DNA of 64,000 nt from Cryptomeria japonica (GCF_030272615.1 NC_081407.1:103709897-103773896); one strand, 5' to 3'. Positions 13,061 through 25,545 are shown, counted from the stretch's first letter. The notes: generated by a model not told the origin, from the sequence alone. A program made the numbers and translations.

Positions 13061-14283
13061 TAAAAAAGTTTAGTGGAATAATCCACTTTTATTGAAAAAA
13101 ATTAAATAATTCATAATTAATTATAAAGTTAAATAAAATATTCTCAAATAATTAAAATAATTTCAAAATATATTTCTTATAAATGTATTTAAGATATCTA
13201 GGGGAGAGAGATCAGTACTTGTACAGGGTCTAGTTGTTATAGCAATTGTGCTTATAATATCCAATCTTACCACAAATTTATACTATCTATTATGAATAAA
13301 TAGTCCATTTGTAAATTAAAAAATCACCAAATGTTGGTCAAAATAGCCCTATACTTGAACACATAAGAACCTATAAATGTTATATAAAAAGTACATATAT
13401 ACATTCATTAACCAGTAAAATAAATAATTTTTTGTTTGAAATAAAATATCATAACTATCCACTATAAGTATATCATTTATAAAATAAGATGCTCATTTAA
13501 TAAAATAAGATACTTGTTTAAACAAATATTGTTGTCATAGTGAAAAAATAGTATTCCTATGTGTACAACTATTGGGGTAGCAATGTATATTCATTGGAGT
13601 ATTTCATATTAATAATTTGTTTTATCACAAATATAAAAGGTAAGCACAAAAAATACCTTGTATTTTTCCATTAAATGAGAAGGATTTTCAACAAGTTTTA
13701 ATGTTCAACTATTGGTCCATGTGTTGGATATAAGTTGTATTTTATATAATAATGTGTTTTTTCTATAAGAGCAAAAAAAAATTTGTGTTCAACTATTGAT
13801 CCATTTATGTTGGATTTACAAATTATAGATAACAAAGGTCTAAGGTTACTAATACGTATTTGGTCCATCTATGTTGCATATAAGTTATATTTTAAATAAT
13901 AATATGAAATTTTACTAACAACAAATGATATTTTTGTGTTCAACAACTAGAGATTTTTAGATTAAGTTTTGGTTGAATCTTTAAAAAGTCATTTTTTGGA
14001 CACTTTGCACTAGATGTGTTATTTTGACAACTTGCATGATGAGTCACACCTTTAAACTTTAGTTGTAGTTAGTTAAGTGTCCATATTTCATTTTTTTTTT
14101 AAATGGAGGTGTTACGATATTCCATGTGACAGCTACATGTTGACGAAGTTAGCCCTAACGACTACTAGTCCCTCTCCCCTATACCATTAATTTGTTGTGT
14201 TTTGTCTTAAAAGTTATTGTCAATTGGTTTCTATCATTGATATCTCAAGCAAGATATTGATATATATAAAGACATTATGGTAG
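13061..14283. other. AT-rich DNA with degenerate internal repeats
   Basis: A phrase GTTCAACTATTGRTCCAT recurs with variation near 13705, 13790 and (less exactly) 13860. No gene is apparent. Confidence 0.45.
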
Positions 14284-14447
14284 AGGGCCTTATAGTGGAG
14301 CATCCAAATTTGGTGCCTCATGTCTTAAATATATTTTTTTTTAAAATTGAATTTTGTACATATGTAGGGCCTTATAGTGGAGCATCCAAATTTGGTGTCT
14401 CCTCTCTTAAATATTTTTTTTTTTAAATTGAATTTTGTACATATGCC
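14284..14447. repeat. 82-bp tandem duplication, two copies
   Basis: Units begin AGGGCCTTATAGTGGAGCAT at 14284 and 14366 and end TTTTGTACATATG. They are nearly identical, so the duplication is recent relative to the surrounding decay. Confidence 0.85.
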
Positions 14448-14816
14448 TACTCATAAGACTCCTACTTAGAAAAATTGGTTTCAAGTCCACATGATCAAAT
14501 ATGATGCCATCACATGTCTTTTTTGCCAAGAATATCCTAAATGATCCCAAAGAGAAGTCAAACCCATAGTTATGCACTAAGTCATGTTTATTGGTGTGCT
14601 AATGTGGAATCACATAATTGGTTGCTTTTTCAAATTAAGTGGAACCTTTTTAAAAATAAGTATTGACATGACACTTTATGTGCTCCACTAATAAACTAAT
14701 TGTGCTCAACTCCTATTGAACCCTTTTTAGCTATAGGGCACTCTCCCTAGTACCTTTACCCATAATTGGCTAGTCAACTGTTTGAAGTCATTGATTAGTC
14801 TCCTTACACTGATATG

Positions 14817-15350
14817 TGTTGTCCTAATTTTTGAACTTGCACAAATTGGGACAACCCTATAGATTTTTGCTTGAAATTTAAAATTTTAAGGCTCTAAACA
14901 TGTTTTCCAAGGCATTTTTTCATCACCTAGGAATCCATTGATGAGTCCAAGTCCTTCACCTTCATTTTTGTCAATTTTCATTGTCTTAAAATTGGGTTTT
15001 TCTTCAATTTCAGGTTTCAAAGCAATCACTACAAGTAGAAGATTTTAATACAAAATTACAAGATTTTAAGGCTTTAGGGCATGCTTCCCAAGGTGGAAAG
15101 TCTACATTTCTTGATAGTAAATCAATCACGGGCTTATCTTCCATCTTTGTGAAAATTTTGGTTACTTTTGGCCTTTGTTTTGGCCATTTTCTGTGCAATT
15201 TCGGGTTTCAGAGCAGTCACTGTAAGTTGGGGAACTTTTAGATGTCATTGCAAGTAAAGTCACTGCAGGTAGGAACTTTTTGATGCAATTACAAGCTTTT
15301 AAATTTCACTTTATGTTTCTTTTTTCACTTTAAGTGTTTGTAGGAATTTT
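14817..15350 (+). other. Element F 5' part, no gene
   Basis: Non-coding sequence with several phrases shared with the hairpin-rich 5' region of element B, such as ACAAGT, AATTTCGGGTTTC and ATTACAAG. The join to plastid DNA lies somewhere between about 15340 and 15400 and cannot be fixed by eye. Confidence 0.5.
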
Positions 15351-15402
15351 TTGAGTTGAATGGAAGTGTTTGAAATTCGTATGGAGATTCACTTTTATGC
15401 GC

Positions 15403-16368
15403 CTAAAAATTCATTTCGACCAATTGAACTTTCTCAAATTGTTTCTTCTTAAGAACCAGAAATATCTGTGCTAAAACAACAGATGCTAAGAATAATAAAA
15501 GACCTTGAACACGTAAAGGATCTTGAAGTACTATTTATGCATTTTCTTGACCAAATCCACCCACATTAGGGTTATTCATTAACGACTGATCCGCCTTGAT
15601 GAATTCGCCTTCTGAAACAAGAAGTTCTGGAACCGGAGGTACAAAGTCAACCACTTGCCGACCATCTGATGGATTATCAATAGTTATTTGATATCCACCC
15701 TTTTCTTTACGCGCAATTTTACTTACTTTACCCGTTGTTGAAGCGTTATAGACTGTATTGTTGCTTTTGCTCCCATTGGGATAAATTTGTCCTCTTCCTC
15801 TATTACCACCTACATATATGGGATATTTCAGGAAGTGGGTTGCTTTATTAGTAGCGGGATTTGGTGAAAGGATGGGAAATACAATTTCACTATATTTTTT
15901 ACCAGGAATGGGACCTATTATTAGAATATTTTTTTGATTCGGACGATAGTTTTGAAAATAAAGATCACCTATTTTTTCCTTAATCTCAGGATAAATACGA
16001 TCCGGAGGAGCTAATTTGAAACCTTCGGGTAAAATAAGAACAACTCCTACATTTAAAGTTCCTTTCTTACCATTAGCAAGAACTTGTTTTATTTGCTTAT
16101 CATAGGGTATTTTAACAACTACTTCAAAAACGGTATCAGGAAGCACGGATTGCAGAACTTCAATCTCCACAGGTTTTTTAGCCAAATGACAATTGGCACA
16201 TACAATACGCCCAGTTGCTTCTCGAGGATTCTCATAAACTTGTTGTGCAAAAATGGGATATACATTTGCAATAGATGTGCGAGTCATTATATCTATCATT
16301 ATTAAGACGGAAATTGATTGAGTTATCCACTTTTTCACCCAGACATCATAAGTTTTTCTATTTTGCAT
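15403..16368 (-). pseudogene. petA: petA, cytochrome f (plastid copy, one nonsense codon)
   Basis: Cytochrome f is the haem c subunit of the thylakoid cytochrome b6f complex. The copy is full length (321 codons). It has a transit-like N-terminus, the mature start YPIFAQQ at residue 37, the haem site C57-A-N-C60-H61, the conserved lumenal core, and a C-terminal membrane helix that can be read after the break. Codon 278 is TAA at 15535-15537 where the family has glutamate; the remaining 44 codons continue in the same frame to TAG at 15403-15405. The stop removes the membrane anchor, so even if expressed the product would be soluble. No other damage was seen, which suggests a fairly recent transfer. 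cemA lies 196 bp upstream, as in plastids. Confidence 0.93.
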
Positions 16369-16564
16369 AGTTCAATTTTTTGTTACAATTCTTTTATTTT
16401 AAATAAATGGTGGTAGGTAACCATCATAGTTACCTGCCTGCAAGTCTGCTACTATATTAAACCTAAAGCTAAAAAATAAGAAGTACTAAAGCTAAAAAAT
16501 AAGAAGTATCACCCTTAAAAAAAAGTAAAAAAGAGGGGAGGTCAAATGGGGGAGAAACCATTGG

Positions 16565-17390
16565 TTATTCATTCATCGAGTGATAAATTACTACAAGTGA
16601 AGGAGATATACGATTTAAACGACGGAAAATCCAATATTTGAGAATTGTGTCTAAGATGACTGGAAAAGTTGAAACAAGACCAAATATTATTCGTTCGTTA
16701 TGAGCAAATCCATAATTTTCGAAGATCCAATTGATCATTAGTTCCCAACTATGGGGCGAAAGAAACCCAATAAATAGATCAGTTGCTAAAAGAATAGAAA
16801 AAGCTTTTATTGTATCGCTTAGGCTATAGAAGACTACTTAGATCCAAGAATTTAGAATGCCAAGTTTCTTCTTACCTAGAATGAGACAAACACTTAGAAG
16901 AACCAAACCTATTAGATTTGCTAATAAATGTGAGATGATGTGGATACAATCTTGATTATATATTTTGACCAATTGGATCGTCTTTTTCTGCATCTCTACA
17001 CGAATATCTTGTGAAGGCGTTTCGGAATAATCTTCCACCATTATTTCTAACAGGAATAGTTCTATTTTTTCAAATTTCTTTATAGCGTTTTCTTCTTGTA
17101 AATAATCAAAAAAAAAATTTGATTGACCAATATTTCAAATAGTACAAATTGAGTTGTTTTCAACCTTGTATCAATAATATCTTGTAGTATCTTAATAGTT
17201 TCTTTTGAATCTAAATTCAAATATTTTATGAATTTTGATCCTAGTGCAACCTTAAGGATATTAACAAGAGTATTGTTGTATGCTACTAATATTCTCAATG
17301 CTTTATTGTAATATTTTTTTTTTTTAATTCTTTGTAAAAATATTTGCCAGAAATTACTTTGTACAATAAAATTGAGACCTTTTGAACCAT
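16565..17390 (-). pseudogene. cemA: cemA, plastid envelope membrane protein (plastid copy, broken)
   Basis: CemA is an inner-envelope protein linked to proton exchange and CO2 uptake. The minus strand reads from ATG 17390-17388 to TAA 16567-16565, about 275 codons with corrections, near the usual length. Recognisable parts are [20 protein letters not shown], the membrane segment ending ILNSW, then [19 protein letters not shown], a final segment containing [17 protein letters not shown], and the C-terminal VVIYHSMNE. Damage: TAA at 16838-16840 after ILNSWI, where a glutamine codon is likely, and frame changes in two homopolymers (10 T near 17110, 12 A near 17317 on the coding strand). Homopolymer length changes also occur in live plastid genes, but the internal stop marks this copy as dead. 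Confidence 0.88.
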
Positions 17391-17421
17391 TTTGATGTCA
17401 AACGTCGTATGTTTTTTCTCA

Positions 17422-18423
17422 ATGAAGATACCAGAATTGAAGTGCGTTGAATCCAGAACAGAGAATAAGCGTTTTCATTATAGTCGTTTCACTCCATCTC
17501 CGCTTCGCAAAGGTCAAGCTAATACAATAGGCAACACAATAAGAAGAGTTTTACTCAGATAAGTAGAAGGAACATGTATCACACGTGCTAAATTTCACAA
17601 TATATCAAACGAATATTCCGTAATAATAGGTATTGAAGAATCAATACATGAAATTTTGATGAATTTGAAAGAAATTGTACTTCAAAGTGATGCGTACGGA
17701 ATTCGAGAAGGATCTATCCATGTTGTCGGACCAAAAAAAGTAACCGCTCAAGATATCATGTTACCACCTTCTGTGAGAATAATTGATACTACACAACATA
17801 TAGCTAACATAAACAAATCAATTACCTTAGATATATCATTACAAATTGAAAAAGGTCGCAGATATATTATCCAAAATCCAAATAATTACAATCCTAAGGA
17901 TGAAATTTTTGCTATAGATGTTGCCTTTGTCTTTCCTATAGATGCTGCCTTTGCCCTTGTTCAAAATGTAAATTACAGTATTCACTCCTATTGGACCGAA
18001 AATGAGACACAAGAAATTCTATTTCTTGAAATATGGATGAATGGAGGATTAGCTCCTAAAGAAGCACTTTATGAAGCTTCTCAGAATTTGATTGACTTTT
18101 TCCTTCCCTTTCTAAATGCAAAGGAAGAGAACAACGATGGAACAAACAATCTAAGCGACGATATTACTCCTTCCTTAGCTATTTTGCATATATCGACTGA
18201 TACGAAGAGAATAGCTTTCGATCAAATGCATATTGACCAATTAAACTTCTCTACTAGGATATATAATTGCCTCAAAAAGGCAAATATAAATACAGTATCA
18301 GACGTTTTGAATTACAATCGAGAAGATTTAATGAAAAAAAAACATCTTGGGGAACAATCTATCAAAGAAATCTTGGAATCTATGCGAAATATTCAAATTG
18401 ATTCACCGAGGAATCCGGTTTAG
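17422..18423 (+). pseudogene. rpoA: rpoA, plastid RNA polymerase alpha subunit (one nonsense codon)
   Basis: The alpha subunit assembles the plastid-encoded RNA polymerase. The copy is full length (333 codons) from ATG 17422. It begins with the conserved [17 protein letters not shown] and the assembly segment [17 protein letters not shown], continues through the N-terminal dimerisation domain, and ends with a C-terminal domain containing STRIYNCLKKANINTVSDVL. Codon 47 is TAA (17560-17562) in place of the glutamate of the L-G-E-I-E-G-T motif. The rest of the frame is open, and a 255-codon frame begins at the TTG of 17656. petD lies downstream tail to tail, as in plastids. The 5' neighbour is cemA instead of the usual rps11. 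Confidence 0.92.
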
Positions 18424-18631
18424 ATTTCTAAGAGTTCTATTCAATCTCCCCATTCATTCCCTTCTTCTAAGTTCTTCTGGAATAAATCTTTGACCATTTT
18501 GTAACAATATTAGAAAATATTCGATAAAAAAATATATCTAGGGAGAGACCCTTTATTTTAAAGCAATGACTCCCTAGATATATAAACAAAAGATTTCCCT
18601 CCTCTCCTATATTAAGATATTCTAAATTAGA

Positions 18632-19128
<497 letters not shown>

Positions 19129-19130
19129 GT

Positions 19131-20052
19131 CTTTTCAACTTGTAAAGTGTCCTTCAAACCCTGAAATTGGCCTTCAAGTCATTTTTTCAAACTTGTAAAG
19201 TGATTTTAAAAGCTCCCATTACAAGTTATTTTCAAAAAGCAACTTGTAATGAACCAAAAATGACCCGATTTGCTTCAAGTAAAGCATTACAAGACATTTT
19301 CAACTTGTAATGGGTCATGAAAAACCCGAAATACATGCAATGAGGAACTACAAGTTATTTTAAACTTGTAATGAGTCTCCCCAAACCCAAAATTAGTTTT
19401 GCAAGTGTTTTTGTGAATTTTTAACTTGCTCTTGCTCATATGTACCCCGATTGGAGAAATTTTTGGGATGAAGAACACTTGGCAAGGTTTGCAACTTTAT
19501 TGAATCCCCCATTTTGTATCTACCATTGCCACGTTTTTGCATATTTGAGTTTGATTTTGATGACCTTCCCTCCATGGTCGGATCTCCACAAGGCGGCTCC
19601 AAGTTTCTTTCATTCATAAACAAGTTTTAAATGTCCCCTTTTTGCAAATAAAGAACACTTCTAGTCGGATCTTCAAGACCTAGTTACAAGTGGTTGTGTA
19701 AAAAAATTCCCCTATACTTGCACTTGCAGTCATCCTTCCAAAACCCGAAATTGGTCCAAAATGCACTCAAAAACACTTGAAAATGAGTCTCTAAAAATTA
19801 ATTACAAGTGGAAACTTGTATTTTCCCATTACCCATTTGAAATAGCATGTTCATTCTCCACAATTGCAAGTCAATGCTCTTGTTTATCTACACATGTAAT
19901 GCAGTCTCTAAAACCCAAAATTCACTTGTGAACCCATTTTTGCATCAATTTATCCCTTCCCTTGTCAATCTTGTTTGCACACACGATCTATCAAACCAAC
20001 AAATCAAGACATGGACATTGTTTTATAACACTTTCATCTTGAATAAGGTGTT
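19131..20052 (+). other. Element F spacer with CAACTTGTAATG / CCCGAAAT phrases
   Basis: Non-coding. The phrases ACTTGTAATG, AACCCGAAAT and TTACAAGT recur many times with variation, as in the 5' region of element B. Some are arranged as partial inverted repeats. Confidence 0.55.
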
Positions 20053-20400
20053 ATGGGTTCTTTATCAATGAACAAAAGAAGAAGAGATACAACAATAGTT
20101 CATGGGGCAGCCCAAGGGTCAATAATCCTCATGAAGTCATCTAGTGATAGTGAATCAAGCATGGAGAGAGAACACAACGAAGAGAAGAATTTCCCTCCTC
20201 AAATGCCAATACTGCCCCAAGCAAGAAGATACGATTGAAGTTTGTTAGCAAAGGACACAAAGATCATTAAGGATGCAAATTCTCGTTACGGTTCGAGATG
20301 TCTTAACCAATCTTGAATGCTTCAAGTTCTAGCATCCTCAAGCAGCATGAATATCATCACAGACAAAGGATGATGTATTTAGAGTCGTGTCTTCGGACAC
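20053..20400 (+). pseudogene. Short coding remnant of element F
   Basis: An ATG at 20053 opens a 61-codon polar frame starting MGSLSMNKRRRDTT and rich in Ser, Glu and Arg. After a TGA at 20236 the same frame continues with LLAKDTKIIKDANSRYGSR before further stops. I do not recognise the protein. Its position between the hairpin region and the TATA-bearing 3' part corresponds to that of the long gene in element B, but no clear sequence match to that gene was seen. It may be what is left after deletion of the gene, or a different passenger. Confidence 0.4.
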
Positions 20401-20628
20401 AGAGTAGTTTCAATTGTGTATTTGTAATTTTGTTTCGACAAATTACATATAAAAACAAGTTTTGTAATTGCAAGTGTCACTTTCACTTGCATTTTTGTAA
20501 AATGTAATTACATGTAAAGCAACTACAAGTTGAGTTAAATTAAGATTGTAGTTGCAATAAATCATGATGGTTGAGAGAATTTCTAAAGTTAGTTGGGATC
20601 CTCCCACCTTTTTCTCAAGGCTCCTCCC

Positions 20629-20637
20629 CTATAAATA
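20629..20637 (+). promoter_or_regulatory. TATA box in element F 3' part
   Basis: CTATAAATA is followed by CTTGAGGGAGTCTATTGTAA. Element B has nearly the same text at 40206-40214 (minus). The distance to the element end is about 830 bp here, about 820 bp in B after removing insertions, and about 850 bp in A (TATATATA near 55995). A TATA box followed by a fixed-length segment is what U3/R/U5 organisation of an LTR would give. Confidence 0.6.
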
Positions 20638-20709
20638 CTTGAGGGAGTCTATTGTAATCTTTATCTTTTGGCAATACAACAAGACTCTACCAGTTTGTAT
20701 GTGCACTCT

Positions 20710-21064
20710 AAGACTTTGAGCTTAGTTGTAAATCAAATTGCAATCAATTAAAAGAGGCAAATTGTTTTCAAACTTCATGTTGAGTTAAGGTGTTATGTGA
20801 CGACATTTTTTGGAGATTCATTGTGAGTTTTGAGGTGTTATACAAAAGAGATTCAAGCTCAATCTTGCAAACTTTGAGCTATTTATTGTGTTTGGAGTTT
20901 TAGATTGGTCTTCAGATTTGATATTGTAGACTTTGAGCTGCTTCTCATGTTTGAAACTATTGTAAGATTGTCAAGCAAAAGGGGTAACTCGCAGACTTTG
21001 TGCTGCTTTTTGTTTTCTATGTTTGTGCATAAGAGGTGCATCACGTAGTTCGACTTTGAGCCGC
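20710..21064 (+). repeat. AGACTTTGAGCTG-type motif, five spaced copies
   Basis: Copies lie near 20711, 20868, 20928, 20993 and 21051, each close to (A/G)ACTTTG(A/T)GC(T/C). Element B has matching copies on the minus strand at about 39714, 39784, 39841, 39907, 39976 and 40060. The unit is short and the spacers are unrelated, so this is a dispersed motif and not a simple tandem array. Confidence 0.65.
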
Positions 21065-21467
21065 TACATATTGTACTTGGTTACCAAAAAATCATATAAA
21101 AAGGTTGATACGAGAGTAGATAATTGAAGACTTTTGAGTTTTCTTTATGTTTTCCCATCCCGAAGAAGCAACGGAAGACTTTATTCCTTTATTTAGTTTG
21201 CTTCATTAATCATTTTTGCTTTCAGTTGTGATTCTTTTTTGAAATAAGAGAAAACAATAAGTGCCTTTTTTGAAAAAAGAGAACAGGATGGAGTTTCACC
21301 CAGATTTAAAATGGATTTAGAGTTAAAGTTCATTTTTGAATTGTTGAAATAGAAAGCAAAAGGGAAACCTTCCCTCTGAAATTAGGAGAGTATATCTCAC
21401 ACAGTGTAGCTGAAACCAAAATTTTGCATACCTTCCCAAGTGTACAAAATTTTCAACCAACGATATG

Positions 21468-23266
21468 TTGTAGTTGGAATCCTAAGAAAAGCTTATACTA
21501 ATCACCCATACTTGCAAGGACGACCTAAAATGAAATATTTTCATGACACCACTGTTGCTCCCAAGCAAAACTTATCAATTTGAGAATGATCAGCGCTGGA
21601 AGCGCCGTAGACTGTATGTCAATGTGGATCCTCGCATATTTTAAATTGACGAAGGTTGTGGTAAAACATGACAATCTTGTATCTAATCAAAAATTTATTA
21701 ACGCCATAAAGTTAAGGGTAATAGTGAACTTCTTGCGTAGATCGACGTAGAAAGCTTCAAGGGGTATCCACAGTTTCATGAACAATCCAAGTCTAACTAT
21801 AAACCAGGGGCCTCCTCCGAAAGCTATATATCTATATACCCTTAGCCCAGATCCCTATTTGAAATACAATCTTTTCAACACGTACTTACCTTGTTCAGAA
21901 GCAATGAATAACTCTTCTGACAATTTTGGAGCTGAAATTGCACTAGAAAAACCATCCAGAAGATGCTTGAGAAAAAATTAACATCGTATAACAAAATCAG
22001 TCTCCTTTTTGCCAACCATAACTTGTCTTCATTTCTACGCAAATATCCAGACCAAGAAGAGGAAATACATCACCTCCCTTCCACAAGAAACGGTTTTGGG
22101 TTCTTGGTTTGAAACAATGCCTCACAAGGGCAAATGAATTCAGAGTGTTATGAGTTTGATGAATATGCAAACGTGATGTTTGCATTCCAGGATCACTATT
22201 CAATCTCCCTTGAACAATAGTAAAACACTAAATTGAGAAACACAAAAAATAATCTAGTATAGCAAGCAACATCTCAGACTGATGGTTCTCATTCGATCTG
22301 CAAAAAGTTAAAATCCAAGCAAAATAAACTATTTACATTGTCCTCTTCAAATATAACAATTTCCTAATTGAAACTTAATATCCTGAATAGGCGAACTACA
22401 TTGCCAGTCGGTCTTGATCAAGAGGCCATGAAAAAGTTTTGAGGAAACAATACAAAAGCTAAAATACTAACTAAAACTAGAAATCACAAAGAGGTCTAAG
22501 ACACAGTTCAGCTAAGTACTCTAACATCATCAAGATCTATTAACCTAAGACCACTATAGTAAGATAATGCAAAACCAGATATGCAGTATATGACAGTATT
22601 AAGTGACAAGATATAACTGCCAAGCGACTTTGTTTCTGCCTCTATAATAGAAAATCTCCATGGATGAATATGAAGCTGCATCTATGACATGAAATTTTTA
22701 AGCATCCAAACAACTATGATAATATAAAATGTTCTTTGAATGATAACAATTGAATATCTTTTGCCTTTTTATTGATTCTTATTAGAGGAGCCAGACAACA
22801 TAATTGTGTAAAGTGTATCTTAGCCTCTGTCCGTTTAAAGGTTTATTAGTAAGTTGATTTTTCTACTTGGTAAATGTGAAAAGTATGTTGGCATGAAAAG
22901 AAATGTTAGCTAATGTGGTAAACTCAAACGCATCACTGTTGCATAGTTGAATTCTTCACTGTAGTGTGTATCATATATATGACAAAACACAAATGAATAT
23001 ATGACCGACAAAGACTTCTGCATCATTATGGTTGCTTGGCATAATCACGATTATGAACTTTAATAATTTCATTACCATTCATTATATGAAATTATTGACA
23101 TGATACCTGTTGACCTTGATGATACCAATTTGGTACTAACATACCTATCACATTATGATTTGATTTCTGTAGAAAAATATTGCACGAGTAGAACAACATG
23201 TACACAACATAAAGAGTCATCTCGAATTATGCACTTATTTCTTTAGCACTGAAAACAATCTGATAA
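21468..23266. other. Low-repeat DNA, no gene recognised
   Basis: Sequence composition is closer to unique intron or intergenic DNA than in the rest of the window. Frames at 21778-21981 (plus) and 21997-22203 (minus) show no known domain. Part of this could be 3' untranslated or intronic sequence of the gene whose exons lie at 23.27-23.70 kb. Confidence 0.4.
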
Positions 23267-23431
23267 CTAAGGACCTTTGCCACCGTCCATAGCATCATCA
23301 CTGTTATCTTCTATATGCACTTCATGTCTTGGTCGGTTATACTTCTCACGTAATTGTTTTAATGGGATAAAATCCCCAGCAGAATCCATTCCATAAAATA
23401 AGAAAGAAACGTAAGGATGATCAAAGCGGTC
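23267..23431 (-). CDS. Probable last coding exon of an unidentified gene
   Basis: Minus-strand exon of 55 codons ending in TAG, beginning DRFDHPYVSFLFYGMDSAGD and continuing FIPLKQLREKYNRPRHEVHI with an acidic tail. It is preceded by a good acceptor (TTTTTACAATGCAG) and joins in phase to the exon at 23662-23702. The text has the look of a conserved eukaryotic protein C-terminus, unlike the surrounding repeats, but I cannot name the family. No further exon upstream could be defined, so this may be a live gene extending right, or a fragment. Confidence 0.5.
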   Translation of the reverse strand, partial: DRFDHPYVSFLFYGMDSAGDFIPLKQLREKYNRPRHEVHIEDNSDDAMDGGKGP

Positions 23432-23661
23432 CTGCATTGTAAAAATCCATCAGTACCTACTAGATACATGGGAAAGTTAATTTCTACCTAAACTGTGCTT
23501 ACATCCCTCAAAACTTTGTCTTTAGCATATAGTAATATGCCTAACACCATTCATCACATATCAAAGTATCCTTTTGCATGAATTTGCGTTTACAATTATG
23601 ATTTTGTCTTTAGGAAGTAAGAATATACATAGAAATGTGTGATGCATTTAACATAACTCAC

Positions 23662-23702
23662 CAAATCTGGTTTGTCAAGTTCTGACAGCTTCTCTTCAGC
23701 AA
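23662..23702 (-). CDS. Probable penultimate exon of the same gene
   Basis: A 41-bp exon between acceptor TTTGTTTAACAG and donor GTGAGTTA on the minus strand. Two bases complete a codon from an upstream exon, then AEEKLSELDKPDL runs in phase into the next exon. The intron between the two exons is 230 bp. The match of splice sites and phase is the main evidence that this is a spliced gene. Confidence 0.5.
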
Positions 23703-24689
23703 CTGTTAAACAAACAATATCATACAACTCAGATGCCCAACAAACCAAGATAAAAATCAATTATAGAGTCAAAGTTCCTATCATAATGCATTCAAATACT
23801 GTTTAATAGACACGGTGCATTGTAGAATTAACATTACATCTCGATTGCTTCCATTTATGCTTCCAAACAAATCTAGGACTATTCTGCACAGTTACACGTT
23901 AAAGCTGAACCTTGCAGTGGTTTAATCTGAATTCAAACCTTTTGGGTCGGCCAATCTGTCTGGCCGAGCTCCAAACCAAACATCACTTAACTTTTTCATA
24001 AAATAAGAAAAACAAAATGAAAAGTGAACTTACTGCCATAACTGTTTTAAAAAATCAGAGAGAAGAAACAAATATACACACAAAAAAAAATAATCTGGGT
24101 AAAATACATTTTAAAAATATGAAGATTTACTAACTCATAATTTACAAACTAAACGCCTCTAGTTTTATTATGCCCATGCCATATCTTATTGCATATAATC
24201 ATTTTTTTTTGGCAAAAGGCAAAAGGCATACTTGGCGCATTTTGTTTCTAGGAAGAGGAAAGGCAGTTTTTTTATATCACCATCAAGCAAGACATCAATT
24301 TGGTGTATAAGACCTCCCTTGGTGAGGAGGCCCAAAACAAGATTGTTTTGCAATTTACGTATTCAGTTTTGACCTCATGACCAAGCTCAAGGGTAAACTC
24401 AAACTTGTCCATCCACTTACAACAAAGTATGATTAACTGCTGCTGGAGGAATCTATTGCAAAAATGAATATAACACAATATTTAATATTCTATTAATTAA
24501 CAATATACATTTACAAAGAGTTTCATCTCCTTATATAGACACTAGAGAAGAAACCACCCAAATGAATAAACATTACATGACTCACTAAAAACTAAAATGT
24601 GAATCCAAAAAAAAGGATAGAAATACCTGCCACTAAGCTGACTTTATTACAACTGTAAGTGTTAATCTTCTAATAATTTAATATTATTC
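23703..24689. other. Intron or intergenic DNA
   Basis: No exon could be defined with confidence. The minus frame 24272-24478 contains a plausible stretch (WMDKFEFTLELGHEVKTEYV), but I find no family for it. Confidence 0.35.
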
Positions 24690-24900
24690 TGATCAAAGGT
24701 ACAAGACTTGCTTGAACTTGCCCAAACTTAGCAAGTTGAGGAGTGAGCCAAGCAAAACAAGGCCCAAAGACCTAAAACTCGGGACTTATTATTCTAATCA
24801 AAGTTACAAGACTCACTTGAACTTGCCCAAACTCAGCGAGTCGAGGAGCGAGCCAAGCGAAATGAGGCCCAAGGACCTAAGACTTGGGTCTGGGCAAGTC
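24690..24900. repeat. About 105-bp tandem duplication rich in CTTGC/GCGAG
   Basis: The blocks beginning near 24703 and 24809 share CTTGAACTTGCCCAAACT, then GAGG(A)GYGAGCCAAGC and AAGGCCCAARGACCTAA. Similar GACTCG/CTTGGC text is typical of subterminal repeats of some plant hAT elements. It lies about 850 bp before a hAT transposase start, so it may be that element's terminal region. Confidence 0.55.
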
Positions 24901-25545
24901 TTGCGAGACTCATCAGAATTGATGATCTGGAGCCTAAGACTCCATCATGCAAGTAGAGTTAAAATAAATATTAAAAAAAAAAACAACAACAACACTTTTA
25001 ACTAAAAACAAAAGCACTAAAAATTATCCCCCCCAACCCTGAAAAGTCATTCATTTTGTTTTCAAGCAAAAGGAGAGAAAAACTACTTCAGCAAAAAATT
25101 GTTTGTACGACATTGGAGAGAAAACCAGCAAATTGATTGACGACAAAACAATGATTGAAGATCATTTGGGTAGGTTAGTAGCTATCATTCTATAGGAACA
25201 TAAGGAATCGGAGGAGGCCACCAATGATTTGGAGCTGCATTTCTTCATTTTGGACCAAATTTCAAGAGGTAAGTTATTATTTATTTTATTCAAATTTCCA
25301 TTTTTGTTCTACATTTGTTTTATTTTATTTCATTTTAGGTTTAATGAAAGCAACCCTAACTATCAAATAATCAAACTCTAGTTTTTTTTGTTTTTTTCCT
25401 TTTTTAAAGCTACAAACCCTAATTATTCTTAGTTTTTTCTTATTTTTTCTATTTTAATTTAGTTGGAGTCTAAATGTTTTTTTTTTCATTTATAATTTAT
25501 TGTAGCTTACTATTCATTTATAAATTGATCAATATTTTCAAGAAT

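Noticed and set aside
15535-16368. A 277-codon open frame that could pass for an intact petA gene
   Set aside because: The downstream 44 codons of petA continue in frame after a TAA, and three other plastid genes beside it are broken; this is a nuclear pseudogene.
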